A DNA stretch of 64,000 nt, from NCBI RefSeq assembly GCF_014764385.1, contig NZ_CP061714.1, forward strand, positions 1,550,001-1,614,000. Reading direction: 5' to 3'. The DNA comes from Luteimonas sp. MC1825 (GTDB lineage Bacteria; Pseudomonadota; Gammaproteobacteria; Xanthomonadales; Xanthomonadaceae). The position numbers were made by a program, and so were the translations under genes. This document shows positions 13,599-21,717 of this stretch, piece after piece (the first letter of the stretch is position 1; every line of letters begins with the position of its first letter). The notes under the pieces were generated by a model. The model was not told the DNA's origin. It saw nothing but the letters and a program-made list of their open reading frames with translations, and ran no database searches.

Positions 13599-14756
13599 TT
13601 GAACGCATTGCCGATCGCGAGACTGTCGAGCTTCTACTTCTTCTATTACGCCGCGCTAGGCGCCTTCACGCCGTACTGGAGCCTGTACCTGCAGTCGCGC
13701 GGCATGGGCATCACCGCGATCAGCGTGATGATGAGCCTGTGGTACGCCACCCGCGTGGTGGCGCCGAGCACCTGGGCCACGCTCGCGGCCGCCTCGCCGC
13801 GCCCCATCCGCTGGCTGCGCGCGGGCAGCGTGCTGACGGTGCTGGCATTCGCCTGTTTCCTGCCGGCGCAGCCCGCCTGGGCGATGTTCGTGGTGATGGT
13901 GGCGTTCTGCTTCTTCTACAACGCGGTCATGCCGCAGTTCGAGGCGATCACCCTCGGACACCTTGGCGATGACAGCCATCGCTACGGCACCATCCGGGTC
14001 TGGGGCTCCATCGGCTTCATCCTGGTGACGGCGAGCTTCGGCTGGCTGATCGAGCGCCACGGGGCCGGGAAGCTGCCGTGGCTGATGCTTCCGCTGTTCG
14101 CGCTGATGGCCGCCAGCGCCTTCGCCAACCGCCAGCCGCACCTGGTCGAAGTGCGCAGCGAGGCCGCGAGCGGCTTCTGGCCGATCGTGCGCCAGCCACC
14201 GGTGCTGGCGTTCTTCGCGGCGGCCTTCCTGGAACAGCTGTCGTTCGGCCCCTACTACACGTTCTTCTCGGTCTACATGGACGCGCACGGCTACGCGACC
14301 TCGACGCTGGGGCTGCTGTGGACGGTCGGCGTGGTGTTCGAGGTCGCGGTGTTCTTCTCCATCGCCGGGTTCTTCCGGCGCTGGGACGCGAGCTGGCTGC
14401 TGCTGCTGTCGATGGCCAGCGCCGTGCTGCGCTGGTGGGCCACCGCGCTCTGGCCGGGCGACATGGCGGTCATGCTGGTCGCGCAGGCCACGCATGCGCT
14501 GAGCTTCGCGGCGTTCTTCGCCGCGTCGATGCAGCTGTTGGCGCGCTACTTCCCCGGCAAGCTCAATGGCCACGCGCAGGGACTGTTCTACGGCTTCTCG
14601 TCGGGGCTGGGCGGCGTGCTCGGCGCGCTCATCGCCGGCCAGCTGTGGCGTTTCGGCGATGGCCGCGTCGCGTTCCTCGCGGCCGGCGGGTTCGCGCTGG
14701 CGGGCACGCTCATCGCCTGGTGGTGGCTGGTGCCGCGCAGCGATGCGAGGCGCTGA
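13599..14756 (+). CDS. MFS transporter (MFS_1_like / HcaT-type)
   Basis: This is a 385-residue integral inner-membrane protein with about 12 hydrophobic segments. It begins SFYFFYYAALGAFTPYWSLYL, typical of the MFS_1_like group that includes the E. coli phenylpropionate permease HcaT and nucleoside symporters. The signature RVWGSIGFILVTASFG is near residue 130. The substrate cannot be told from the sequence. The start is TTG at 13599, eleven bases after metH; another TTG follows at 13608 and no strong RBS distinguishes them. Location right behind metH may mean co-transcription, but a role in methionine transport is not supported by any motif. Confidence 0.82.
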   Translation: MNALPIARLSSFYFFYYAALGAFTPYWSLYLQSRGMGITAISVMMSLWYATRVVAPSTWATLAAASPRPIRWLRAGSVLTVLAFACFLPAQPAWAMFVVMVAFCFFYNAVMPQFEAITLGHLGDDSHRYGTIRVWGSIGFILVTASFGWLIERHGAGKLPWLMLPLFALMAASAFANRQPHLVEVRSEAASGFWPIVRQPPVLAFFAAAFLEQLSFGPYYTFFSVYMDAHGYATSTLGLLWTVGVVFEVAVFFSIAGFFRRWDASWLLLLSMASAVLRWWATALWPGDMAVMLVAQATHALSFAAFFAASMQLLARYFPGKLNGHAQGLFYGFSSGLGGVLGALIAGQLWRFGDGRVAFLAAGGFALAGTLIAWWWLVPRSDARR

Positions 14757-14786
14757 GCGCGTGGGCGGCGCTGCGCGGCGCGCCGG

Positions 14787-15506
14787 TTACCAGACCAGGT
14801 CGTCGGGCACCTGGAAGCGCGGGTCGGCATAGGGATCGTCGCCCGCGGGCGCCGCCGGATCGACCTTGAGCGCGACGGCGGCCGGATAGATCGCTTCCGC
14901 TTCCGCCATGACCGCGATATCCACCAGCACATAGCGGCCGTTGAGCTGCAGCACGCCGAGCTCGCCGGCATTCAGCGCCCGCAGCTGCTCCGCGGTGACG
15001 TGCACGCGCTTGATCTTGCCGCCGTAGTCGAAGTGCCGGACATGGTCGGCGTCGGCGGCATTCAGTGCCTTGCCCTCGAGCATGGCGGCGAGCTTGACCA
15101 GCGCCTCGCGGCGCAGGCGCGCGGCTTCCTGCTTCTGGCGCTCGGCCTCGATGCGCTCGTCCTTCTCGCGCTGCGCGCGGATGGCATACGCCTTCGCCAG
15201 GTCGATGTCGCCCTGGGAGCGGTTGCCGCGTGGTTTCGCGGCATCGTCCTGGCCGGTCCGGGCACCCGGCGGGCGACCCGGTCGGGTCTGCTGGCCCGGC
15301 CGGGCGTCGTTCCGCGCGCCGGGCTGGCCACGCTGCGCGCCGCGGCCGGCATCACCCGTACGGCCGCCGGCGGCGGGCTTGCCGCCACGCGGCGGCCCAC
15401 CCGCGCCGGGGCGCACGTTGCGCGCGGCGGCGGGCTTCGGACGGTCGGGTTCCGGCGCCGGCTTGAAGCCCAGGCCAAGCAGCTGGTCTCGCAGGGAGTC
15501 GGTCAT
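14787..15506 (-). CDS. DUF2058 domain-containing protein with RG-rich linker
   Basis: The 239-residue protein begins MTDSLRDQLLGLGF, as DUF2058 (E. coli YaiL-like) proteins do. It then has a disordered Gly/Arg/Pro/Ala stretch (about residues 25-100) with many RG and RP pairs, a charged helix (QREKDERIEAERQKQEAARL) and the C-terminal DUF2058 core with GKIKRVHVTAEQ and LNGRYVLVD. The family has been linked to nucleoprotein or RNA association but is not characterised. The RG-rich region would suit nucleic-acid binding. It lies six bases downstream of slyX and converges with the MFS gene. Confidence 0.85.
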   Translation of the reverse strand: MTDSLRDQLLGLGFKPAPEPDRPKPAAARNVRPGAGGPPRGGKPAAGGRTGDAGRGAQRGQPGARNDARPGQQTRPGRPPGARTGQDDAAKPRGNRSQGDIDLAKAYAIRAQREKDERIEAERQKQEAARLRREALVKLAAMLEGKALNAADADHVRHFDYGGKIKRVHVTAEQLRALNAGELGVLQLNGRYVLVDIAVMAEAEAIYPAAVALKVDPAAPAGDDPYADPRFQVPDDLVW

Positions 15507-15512
15507 GCTGGC

Positions 15513-15728
15513 TCAGTAATGCGGTGGAGGCGGCTCGAGGCCGGGGTCGCCGCCGGAGCCGGGGCGCGAAGCCCGCAGTTCCTCCAGCGCCCCGCGCAGC
15601 GTTTCGCTGGTACGTGACAGTTCGATGCGCGCGGCGGCGAGCGCATCGTTGAGTTCGTTCAAGGCGTGCTCCTGGAACGCCAGGCGCGTCTCCAGCTCAA
15701 CCACGCGTGCCTCAAGATCGTGCGGCAC
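15513..15728 (-). CDS. slyX: SlyX family protein
   Basis: This is a 71-residue coiled-coil protein. LEARVVELETRLAFQEHAL and LNDALAAARIELSRT give continuous heptads, and the chain ends PPPPHY, the usual SlyX tail. SlyX proteins are small, cytoplasmic and of unknown function. It is followed by the DUF2058 gene and preceded three bases upstream by ugd, so all three read as one transcript. Confidence 0.9.
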   Translation of the reverse strand: MPHDLEARVVELETRLAFQEHALNELNDALAAARIELSRTSETLRGALEELRASRPGSGGDPGLEPPPPHY

Positions 15729-15731
15729 GGC

Positions 15732-17075
15732 TCAGCCCGCGCGCAGCGAACGGCCGCGACCGATGCCGTAGTAGGCGATGCCGGCGTCCTCGACGGCTTC
15801 CGGCTGGTACAGGTTGCGGCCGTCGAACAGCACGCGATCGGCGAGCTGCGCGTGCAGGGTGTCGAAGTCGGCGCCGCGGAACTGCTTCCACTCGGTGACC
15901 ACGATCAGCGCATCGGCACCGTCGAGCGCATCACCGGCCGATCCGCACAGCACCAGGTCGTCGCGCTCGCCGAAGATGCGCCGCGCCTCGTCGCTGGCCT
16001 CGGGGTCATAGGCGCGCACGCGCGCACCCGATTCCCAGAGCTGCGCCAGCAGGCGCCGGCTCGAAGCTTCGCGCATGTCGTCTGTGTCGGGCTTGAACGC
16101 CAGCCCCCACACCGCGAACGTCTTGCCGGCGATGCCGCCGGCACCGTAGTGGCGCAGCACGAGTTCGTGCAGGTGGCCCTTCTGGCGCTCGTTGACCGCC
16201 TCCACGGCCTCGAGCAGCAGCGGCGCATGGCCATGCTGCTGTGCGGTGCGCGCCAGGGCCTGCACGTCCTTGGGGAAGCACGAACCGCCGTAACCGGCGC
16301 CCGGATAGATGAAGTGCCAGCCGATGCGCGGATCCGAGCCGATGCCCTTGCGCACCATCTCCACGTCGGCGCCGACCCGCTCGGCGATGTTGGCGATCTC
16401 GTTCATGAAGCTGATCTTGGTCGCCAGCATCGCGTTGGCGGCGTACTTGGTCAGTTCGGCGGATCGCACGTCCATGACCACGAAGCGGTCGCGGTTGCGG
16501 TTGAACGGGGCATACAGGCGCTTGAGCGTCCCGGCGGCGGCCGGGTTGTCGACGCCGAGGACGATGCGGTCGGGACGCATGCAGTCGTCAACGGCCGCGC
16601 CTTCCTTCAGGAACTCGGGATTGGAGACCACGTCGAACGCGACCTCCACCCCGCGCGCTGCCAGCGCCGCGGCGATGCTTTCACGCACGCGGTCGGCGGT
16701 GCCCACCGGCACCGTCGACTTGCCGACCACCACGGCCGGACGCGTGAGGTACTGGCCGATCGTGCGCGCCACGGCCAGCACGTATTGCAGGTCGGCGCTG
16801 CCGTCCTCGTCCGGCGGCGTGCCGACCGCGATCAGCACCACCTCGCCGTGCTCGACCGCGGGCCCCGCCTCGGTGGTGAAGCGCAGCCGGCCCGACGCGT
16901 GGTTGGAGCGCACCAGCGGCTCGAGTCCGGGCTCGTAGATCGGGATGATGCCCCGCTCCAGGCGCTCGACCTTGCCGGCGTCGACATCGACGCAGATCAC
17001 ATCGTGGCCCACCTCGGCAAGGCAGGCACCCGTGACGAGACCCACGTAGCCCGTGCCGAAGATGCTGACGCGCAT
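15732..17075 (-). CDS. ugd: UDP-glucose 6-dehydrogenase
   Basis: The 447-residue enzyme oxidises UDP-glucose twice with NAD to UDP-glucuronate, a precursor of polysaccharides and lipid A modifications. The N-terminal Rossmann motif is [43 protein letters not shown] and SNPEFLKEG follow, and the catalytic cysteine is Cys266 in [12 protein letters not shown]. The C-terminal UDP-binding domain contains [15 protein letters not shown]. It lies six bases downstream of an FKBP-type isomerase gene on the same strand, which suggests an operon with no obvious functional link. Confidence 0.96.
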   Translation of the reverse strand: MRVSIFGTGYVGLVTGACLAEVGHDVICVDVDAGKVERLERGIIPIYEPGLEPLVRSNHASGRLRFTTEAGPAVEHGEVVLIAVGTPPDEDGSADLQYVLAVARTIGQYLTRPAVVVGKSTVPVGTADRVRESIAAALAARGVEVAFDVVSNPEFLKEGAAVDDCMRPDRIVLGVDNPAAAGTLKRLYAPFNRNRDRFVVMDVRSAELTKYAANAMLATKISFMNEIANIAERVGADVEMVRKGIGSDPRIGWHFIYPGAGYGGSCFPKDVQALARTAQQHGHAPLLLEAVEAVNERQKGHLHELVLRHYGAGGIAGKTFAVWGLAFKPDTDDMREASSRRLLAQLWESGARVRAYDPEASDEARRIFGERDDLVLCGSAGDALDGADALIVVTEWKQFRGADFDTLHAQLADRVLFDGRNLYQPEAVEDAGIAYYGIGRGRSLRAG

Positions 17076-17081
17076 GCCTGA

Positions 17082-17876
17082 TTACTCCGCCGGGGCGCCG
17101 AGGATCTCGAGCAGCTCGACCTCGAACACAAGCGTGCTGTTCGGCGCGATCGGGCCACCCGGCGTGCCGGCTTCGCCGTAACCCAGCGACGCCGGGATCC
17201 ACAGCTTGTACTTGCTGCCCACCGGCATCAGCTGCAGGCCTTCGTTCCAGCCGGGGACGACCTGTGAGAGTTGGAACGTCGCCGGCTCGCCGCGATCGTA
17301 GGAGCTGTCGAACGTGGTGCCGTCGAGCAGCGCGCCCTTGTAGTGCACGCTCACGCGATCATCCGGACCGGGCTTGGCGCCGGTGCCCGGCTGCAGCACC
17401 TGGTACTGCAGGCCGGACGCCGTGACCTGCACGCCCTCGACCTTGGCATTGCCTTCCAGGAACGCCGCGCCCTCGGCGAGGTTGGCGGTGGCCTTCTTGC
17501 CGGCTTCGGCCGCCATCTTGGCCTGCATGCGCTGGCCAAAGGCCTCGAACACCGTGCGCGCCTGTTCCTCGGTCATCAGCGGGTCGGTGCCGTCGACCTT
17601 GCTGCGCATCGCCTTGACCATGGAATCGAAATCGATCTCGTCCTTGATCTCCTCCAGCGACGAACCGACCTGCAGGCCGATCGCATAGCCGGCCTGCTGC
17701 TTCTCGGTCTTCAGCCCCTTGATGTCCAGCGCGGGCGCGGCATCGGTGGCGGCGGTGGCGGCGGTGGTGCCGTCGGCAGTGGCGGCATCCTTGTCGATCT
17801 TCTTGCAGGCGCCCAGTGCGACCAGGAGCGAAGCGGCCAGCAGGCTGGTCGCGGCGACGCGTACGACATGGTTCAT
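17082..17876 (-). CDS. FKBP-type peptidyl-prolyl isomerase, lipoprotein
   Basis: The 264-residue protein has a lipoprotein signal peptide with the lipobox LGAC (Cys24), so it should be anchored to a membrane facing the periplasm. A low-complexity Ala/Thr linker follows, then the FKBP_N dimerisation domain (QAGYAIGLQVGSSLEEI to FGQRMQAKM) and the C-terminal FKBP domain (VSVHYKGALLDGTTFDSSYDRG, GWNEGLQLMPVGSKYKLWIP, LGYGEAG, LVFEVELLEI). This is the FkpA/Mip arrangement of periplasmic folding helpers. The start at 17876 follows GAGGAAA on the minus strand. The longer frame reaching 19295 is produced by chance fusion with antisense sequence. Confidence 0.93.
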   Translation of the reverse strand: MNHVVRVAATSLLAASLLVALGACKKIDKDAATADGTTAATAATDAAPALDIKGLKTEKQQAGYAIGLQVGSSLEEIKDEIDFDSMVKAMRSKVDGTDPLMTEEQARTVFEAFGQRMQAKMAAEAGKKATANLAEGAAFLEGNAKVEGVQVTASGLQYQVLQPGTGAKPGPDDRVSVHYKGALLDGTTFDSSYDRGEPATFQLSQVVPGWNEGLQLMPVGSKYKLWIPASLGYGEAGTPGGPIAPNSTLVFEVELLEILGAPAE

Positions 17877-17932
17877 TCGGTGTTTCCTCGGGGAATACGT
17901 GGGATGCGGGAAGGCGTGCGGCAAACCGGCGC

Positions 17933-18874
17933 TCAGAGTACCTGCAGCAGCTCGACGTCGAACACCAGCGCGGAGTTCGGCGGGATCGAGCCGGGCGAGC
18001 CGTTGCGGCCGTAGGCGAGCTCGGCCGGGATCCAGAAGCGGTATTTGGCGCCCACCGGCATCAGCTGCAGGCCCTCGGTCCAGCCGGCGATGACCTGGTT
18101 CAGGCCGAAGGTGGCCGGATCGTTGCGCTCGTAGGAGCTGTCGAACACGGTGCCGTCGAGCAGCGTGCCCTGGTAATGCACGCGCACGCGCGAGTCGGCC
18201 ATCGGCCGCTGGCCGGCGCCTTGGCGCAGCACCATGTACTGCAGCCCGGATGCGGTACTCACCACGCCCTTGGCGGCCTTGTTGGTGGCCAGGAACGCCA
18301 CGCCCTCGGCGGCGCCCTTCTGCGCGGCGGCCTCGGTCTCCAGGCGCATGCGCTCCTGCATGCGCTTGCCGAAGGCTTCGCGCAGCACGGCCTGCTCGGC
18401 GTCCGGGATGACCGGCGTGCCGCGGTCCAGGGTCACCGCCAGGCCCTGCTCGAACATGGCCATGTCGACCTCGTCCTTGATCGGCGCCAGGGAACGGCCG
18501 ACGTCGGCGCCGACCAGCAGGCCGACCTTGTCCTTCGCCACCTTCGGCGGTTCGGTGCCCGGGGCCACGCCCTGCAGCGGCTGCCCGCTGCGCACCGCGA
18601 CGCGCTGCATCAGCGCCGGGCCGATCTCGGCGGCCTCGGCTTCGGTCACCAGCGGCTTGCCGCCGGCGAAGGCATTGTCGATGGCGCGGCGGAACGCGGC
18701 GCGGTCGAGGTCGGGGCCGACCTGCTCGATCGAGCGGCCGACATCCATGCCGATCAGATAGCTGTTCTTCTCGCGCTCGGTGGACGGCACGGTCTTCTCC
18801 TGGGCGTGTGCGGGGGCGTGGGACAGGGCCGCAGCAATGGACAGCGCAGCCAGGCCGCGCAGCATGGAATTCAT
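17933..18874 (-). CDS. FKBP-type peptidyl-prolyl isomerase with two FKBP_N domains
   Basis: This 313-residue secreted paralogue of the downstream isomerase has a type I signal peptide (cleavage near APAHAQ, residue 25). It carries two copies of the N-terminal FKBP_N unit: residues 37-91 (SYLIGMDVGRSIEQVGPDLD ... ALMQRV) and 116-173 (VGLLVGADVGRSLAPIKDEV ... FGKRMQER). A long helix and one catalytic FKBP domain follow (VRVHYQGTLLDGTVFDSSYE, GWTEGLQLMPVGAKYRFWIP, LAYGRNG). FkpA-type proteins normally have one such unit, used for dimerisation. The start at 18874 has a second Met four codons in. It shares a 206-bp divergent region with the GntR operon. Confidence 0.92.
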   Translation of the reverse strand: MNSMLRGLAALSIAAALSHAPAHAQEKTVPSTEREKNSYLIGMDVGRSIEQVGPDLDRAAFRRAIDNAFAGGKPLVTEAEAAEIGPALMQRVAVRSGQPLQGVAPGTEPPKVAKDKVGLLVGADVGRSLAPIKDEVDMAMFEQGLAVTLDRGTPVIPDAEQAVLREAFGKRMQERMRLETEAAAQKGAAEGVAFLATNKAAKGVVSTASGLQYMVLRQGAGQRPMADSRVRVHYQGTLLDGTVFDSSYERNDPATFGLNQVIAGWTEGLQLMPVGAKYRFWIPAELAYGRNGSPGSIPPNSALVFDVELLQVL

Positions 18875-19014
18875 CCGGGGAAACTCCTGGGGCTTGGGCG
18901 CGCATCGCGCGACACGAAGCCCCCATTGTCGCGGGCTGGGCCCGCCCGGGCAATCTCCCCCATGCCCCGCCGGCACCCCTGCCTTCAGTTGGGTCGGCGC
19001 GATCGCGGCGGTGC

Positions 19015-19042
19015 TTGACGCGACGTGATCTGGTGTTATAGT
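19015..19042 (+). promoter_or_regulatory. Promoter of the GntR-ABC operon
   Basis: TTGACG (19015-19020) and TATAGT (19037-19042) are spaced 16 bp apart; TTATAG one base earlier is an alternative -10. The -10 box lies inside the inverted repeat at 19032-19055. Confidence 0.6.
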
Positions 19043-19055
19043 TACATACAACACC
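19032..19055. promoter_or_regulatory. Candidate operator of the GntR (YtrA-type) regulator
   Basis: Arms GGTGTT (19032-19037) and AACACC (19050-19055) form a 24-bp imperfect palindrome with 9 of 12 half-site positions matching. It covers the -10 box, the expected place for autorepression by a GntR-family dimer. Ownership by the adjacent gntR gene is inferred from proximity. Confidence 0.55.
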
Positions 19056-19080
19056 GACTATCCAGAGCAGGACGTTCGCC

Positions 19081-19365
19081 ATGAACCGCAAGCTCCGCGA
19101 CACCCTGATCGCCCTGTCCACCTCCGGCCTGCTGCTGGTCGTCGGGCTGTTGGCCGGCAATCCGCAAACCATCGACTCCGCCGGCCCCGCGCCGGCCACG
19201 CTGGCGTCGGCCGCCGACCGGGGCGAGGGCGCCGAAGCCGGCGCCGGGCAGGCCCTGCCCCGGGTGCTGCGCCACGAAGCGCCGGGCCGGCGCACCTCCG
19301 GTCATCGCAAGTTCGCGCTGCCCTATTTCTCGTTCGCGCGGGACACGCGCCGCGGCAGGAGCTGA
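19081..19365 (+). CDS. Small signal-peptide or membrane-anchored hypothetical protein
   Basis: I do not recognise this 94-residue protein. Residues 8-26 are hydrophobic (TLIALSTSGLLLVVGLLAG) after a positively charged start, giving a signal peptide or single anchor. The rest is Ala/Gly/Arg-rich and ends with FALPYFSFARDTRRGRS, an aromatic segment followed by a basic tail. It is the first gene after the operator and ends three bases before gntR, so it belongs to the regulated operon. It may be an accessory or sensor piece of the ABC system. No domain supports a specific role. Confidence 0.65.
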   Translation: MNRKLRDTLIALSTSGLLLVVGLLAGNPQTIDSAGPAPATLASAADRGEGAEAGAGQALPRVLRHEAPGRRTSGHRKFALPYFSFARDTRRGRS

Positions 19366-19368
19366 ACC

Positions 19369-19731
19369 ATGACCGCCATCCAATGGAGCGACGGCGCTCC
19401 CATCTACCGCCAGCTGAAGGAAAAGGTCATCGCCATGATGCTCGACGGCCTGCTCAAGCCCGGCGACGCGCTGCCCTCGGTGCGCCAGGTGGCCGCCGAA
19501 TACCAGCTCAACCCGATCACCGTCTCGCGCGCCTACCAGGAGCTCGCCGACGAAGCGCTCGTCGAAAAACGCAGGGGACTTGGCATGTACGTCACTGAAG
19601 AAGCGTCGAAGAAGCTGCTGAAGAACGAACGCGAACGGTTCCTCACCGAAGAGTGGCCGCTGGTCCTGGAACGGATCCAGCGCCTCGGCCTGGCCGCCAA
19701 AGACCTGCTGCCCCAGGGAGACAAGGCATGA
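19369..19731 (+). CDS. GntR family transcriptional regulator, YtrA subfamily
   Basis: The 120-residue protein has an N-terminal winged helix (PIYRQLKEKVIAMMLDGLL, LPSVRQVAAEYQLNPITVSR, AYQELADEALVEKRRGLGMYV) and only a short helical C-terminus (about residues 78-120) in place of a large ligand domain. That is the YtrA subfamily layout; these regulators typically repress a linked ABC transporter operon and respond to envelope stress or antibiotics. The stop overlaps the ATPase start by ATGA. The likely site is the palindrome at 19032-19055 upstream of the operon. Confidence 0.93.
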   Translation: MTAIQWSDGAPIYRQLKEKVIAMMLDGLLKPGDALPSVRQVAAEYQLNPITVSRAYQELADEALVEKRRGLGMYVTEEASKKLLKNERERFLTEEWPLVLERIQRLGLAAKDLLPQGDKA

Positions 19732-20600
19732 ATGCCGTCGACACACCCGTCATCCAGGCCCGCGGCCTGCGCAAGTCCTACCGCGGCAAGCCGGCGCTCG
19801 ACGGCACCAGCTTCAGCATCGCCCCGGGCCGCATCGTCGGCCTGATCGGCCCCAACGGCGCCGGCAAGACCACCGCGCTGAAGGCGATCCTGGGGCTGGT
19901 CGGCTTCGACGGCGACCTCGAGGTGCTCGGGCGTGACCCGCGCCGCGAGCGCGACGCGCTCATGAACGACGTCTGCTTCATCGCCGACGTCGCCGTGCTG
20001 CCGCGCTGGATGCGCGTCCGCGAGGCGATCGCCTTCGTCGAGGGCGTGCACCCGCGTTTCGACCGCGCCCGCTGCGAACGCTTCCTGGCCAACACCAAGC
20101 TCGACCCGAAGATGCGCGTGCGCGAAATGTCCAAGGGCATGATCGTGCAGCTGCACCTGGCGCTGGTGATGGCGATCGACGCGCGCCTGCTGGTGCTCGA
20201 CGAACCCACGCTCGGCCTCGACATCCTCTACCGCAAGGAGTTCTACCAGCGACTGCTGGAGGACTACTTCGACGAGGAGAAGACCATCATCGTCACCACC
20301 CACCAGGTGGAGGAAATCGAGCACATCCTCACCGACGTGCTGTTCATCCGCGACGGGAAGATCGTCGTCGACGCGCCGATGGATACGCTCGCCGAGCGGT
20401 TCACCGAAGTGCTCGTGGATACCGGACAGCTTGATGCGGCCCGCGCACTTGCACCCATCGAAGAGCGCGCCCTTCCCTTCGGAAAGACCGTGATGCTGTT
20501 CGACGGCGTCGCGCGCGCCTCGCTCGCCGCCTTCGGCGAAACCCGTACCCCCGGCCTCGCCGACCTGTTCGTGGCCACCATGAAAGGAACCTACGCATGA
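19728..20600 (+). CDS. ABC transporter ATP-binding protein (YtrB-like)
   Basis: The 290-residue cytoplasmic ATPase has Walker A GPNGAGKTT (about residues 44-52), Walker B LLVLDEPTLGLD and the H-loop TTHQVEE. The signature region reads MSKGMIVQLHLALVMA, so the usual LSGGQ is degenerate: the Ser is kept and the first Gly of the GG pair is Lys. Such deviations occur in the CcmA/YtrB-type group. It is coupled by ATGA to both the regulator before it and the permease after it, giving a half-transporter with the permease. Substrate unknown. Confidence 0.93.
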   Translation: MNAVDTPVIQARGLRKSYRGKPALDGTSFSIAPGRIVGLIGPNGAGKTTALKAILGLVGFDGDLEVLGRDPRRERDALMNDVCFIADVAVLPRWMRVREAIAFVEGVHPRFDRARCERFLANTKLDPKMRVREMSKGMIVQLHLALVMAIDARLLVLDEPTLGLDILYRKEFYQRLLEDYFDEEKTIIVTTHQVEEIEHILTDVLFIRDGKIVVDAPMDTLAERFTEVLVDTGQLDAARALAPIEERALPFGKTVMLFDGVARASLAAFGETRTPGLADLFVATMKGTYA

Positions 20601-21643
20601 ACGCCCACGCCGACACCCCCGTGGTGCGCACCCCGGCCCACCGCACGCACCGCTTCGCCCTGCTGCTGCGCCGCGAGTTCTGGGAGCACAAGGGCGGGTT
20701 CCTGTGGGCGCCGTTCATCGCCGGTGCCATCTCGGTGTTGCTGACGCTGGTGTTCATTGTCATCGCCCACGTCGCCGCGGGCAGGGTCTCGTCCGATGCC
20801 CAGATCATGCTCGACGACGGGTCTTCGATGTCGATCAACGGCCTCGACCTTGGCGCGCTGACCTCGCAGATGAGCGCGCAGGACAAGCTGGAACTGGCCA
20901 ACGGCATCGACGTGACCATGCTGCTGTCGTCGAGCTGGCCGTTCATCGTGCTGGCGTTCGTGATGTTCTTCTATTGCCTGGGCGCGCTGTACGACGAGCG
21001 CAAGGACCGCAGCGTGCTGTTCTGGAAGTCGCTGCCGGTCTCGGATGGCGAAACGGTGCTGTCCAAGGTCGTCAGCGTGGCGCTGGTGGCGCCGCTGCTG
21101 GCCACCCTGGCCGCGATCGCCACCATGCTTGTATTCCTCACCCTGCTGAGCGCGGTGGTGATGTTCCACGGCGGCAACGCCTGGGAGCTGATCTGGGGCC
21201 CGGGCAGTCCCGCGCTGATGGCGGTCCAGTTGCTGGCGGCGATCCCGGTGTATGCGGTCTGGGCGCTGCCGACCATCGGCTGGCTGATGCTGTGCTCGGT
21301 GTGGTCGCGCAGCAAGCCGTTCCTGTGGGCGCTGATGGTCCCGGTACTGGCGGGCACCTTCGTCAGCATGTTCGGCGTGATGCGCCTGTTCAACGCCGAC
21401 GCCAGCTGGTTCTGGGGACACGTGGTGGCGCGCATGCTGCTGGGCGTGGTGCCGATCACGCCGATGGACATCGCCCGGCTGGACGGCGCGGCCCTGGACG
21501 GTCCCGGCGGCATGTCGCTGCTGCTCGGCGTGCCCCAGGTGTATTCCAACCTGCAGTCGCCATCGATGTGGATCGGCGCCGCGGCCGGCATCGCGATGCT
21601 CTACGCCGCCACCCGCCTGCGCCGCTGGCGCGACGACGGCTGA
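20597..21643 (+). CDS. ABC-2 type transporter permease
   Basis: This 348-residue inner-membrane protein has six or more hydrophobic segments. It has an N-terminal cytoplasmic stretch (FALLLRREFWEHKGGF), a first membrane segment at about residues 37-60, a periplasmic loop (about residues 65-105), then a cluster of segments including MFFYCLGALYDERKDRSVLF, the typical ABC-2 loop where the ATPase couples. It overlaps the ATPase gene by ATGA and is the last gene of the operon, followed by a strong hairpin. Together they form a YtrBC-like exporter, plausibly for drugs, peptides or envelope damage. Confidence 0.9.
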   Translation: MNAHADTPVVRTPAHRTHRFALLLRREFWEHKGGFLWAPFIAGAISVLLTLVFIVIAHVAAGRVSSDAQIMLDDGSSMSINGLDLGALTSQMSAQDKLELANGIDVTMLLSSSWPFIVLAFVMFFYCLGALYDERKDRSVLFWKSLPVSDGETVLSKVVSVALVAPLLATLAAIATMLVFLTLLSAVVMFHGGNAWELIWGPGSPALMAVQLLAAIPVYAVWALPTIGWLMLCSVWSRSKPFLWALMVPVLAGTFVSMFGVMRLFNADASWFWGHVVARMLLGVVPITPMDIARLDGAALDGPGGMSLLLGVPQVYSNLQSPSMWIGAAAGIAMLYAATRLRRWRDDG

Positions 21644-21663
21644 CGCCATCGCGTGCAGATCGA

Positions 21664-21694
21664 GGCCGCGCGTGTCCTGTCACGCGCGGCCTTT
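21664..21694. terminator. Bidirectional terminator between ABC operon and fumC
   Basis: An 11-bp perfect stem (GGCCGCGCGTG at 21664-21674, CACGCGCGGCC at 21681-21691) with a six-base loop is followed by TTT on the plus strand. It sits between two convergent genes, where it can end both transcripts. Confidence 0.75.
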
Positions 21695-21717
21695 GGCGTT
21701 GCGGCGCTGCCGTGGCG

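Noticed and set aside
17082..19295. 737-codon frame joining two FKBP genes
   Set aside because: Only its last 264 codons are the lipoprotein isomerase. The rest reads the other isomerase and promoter DNA out of frame.
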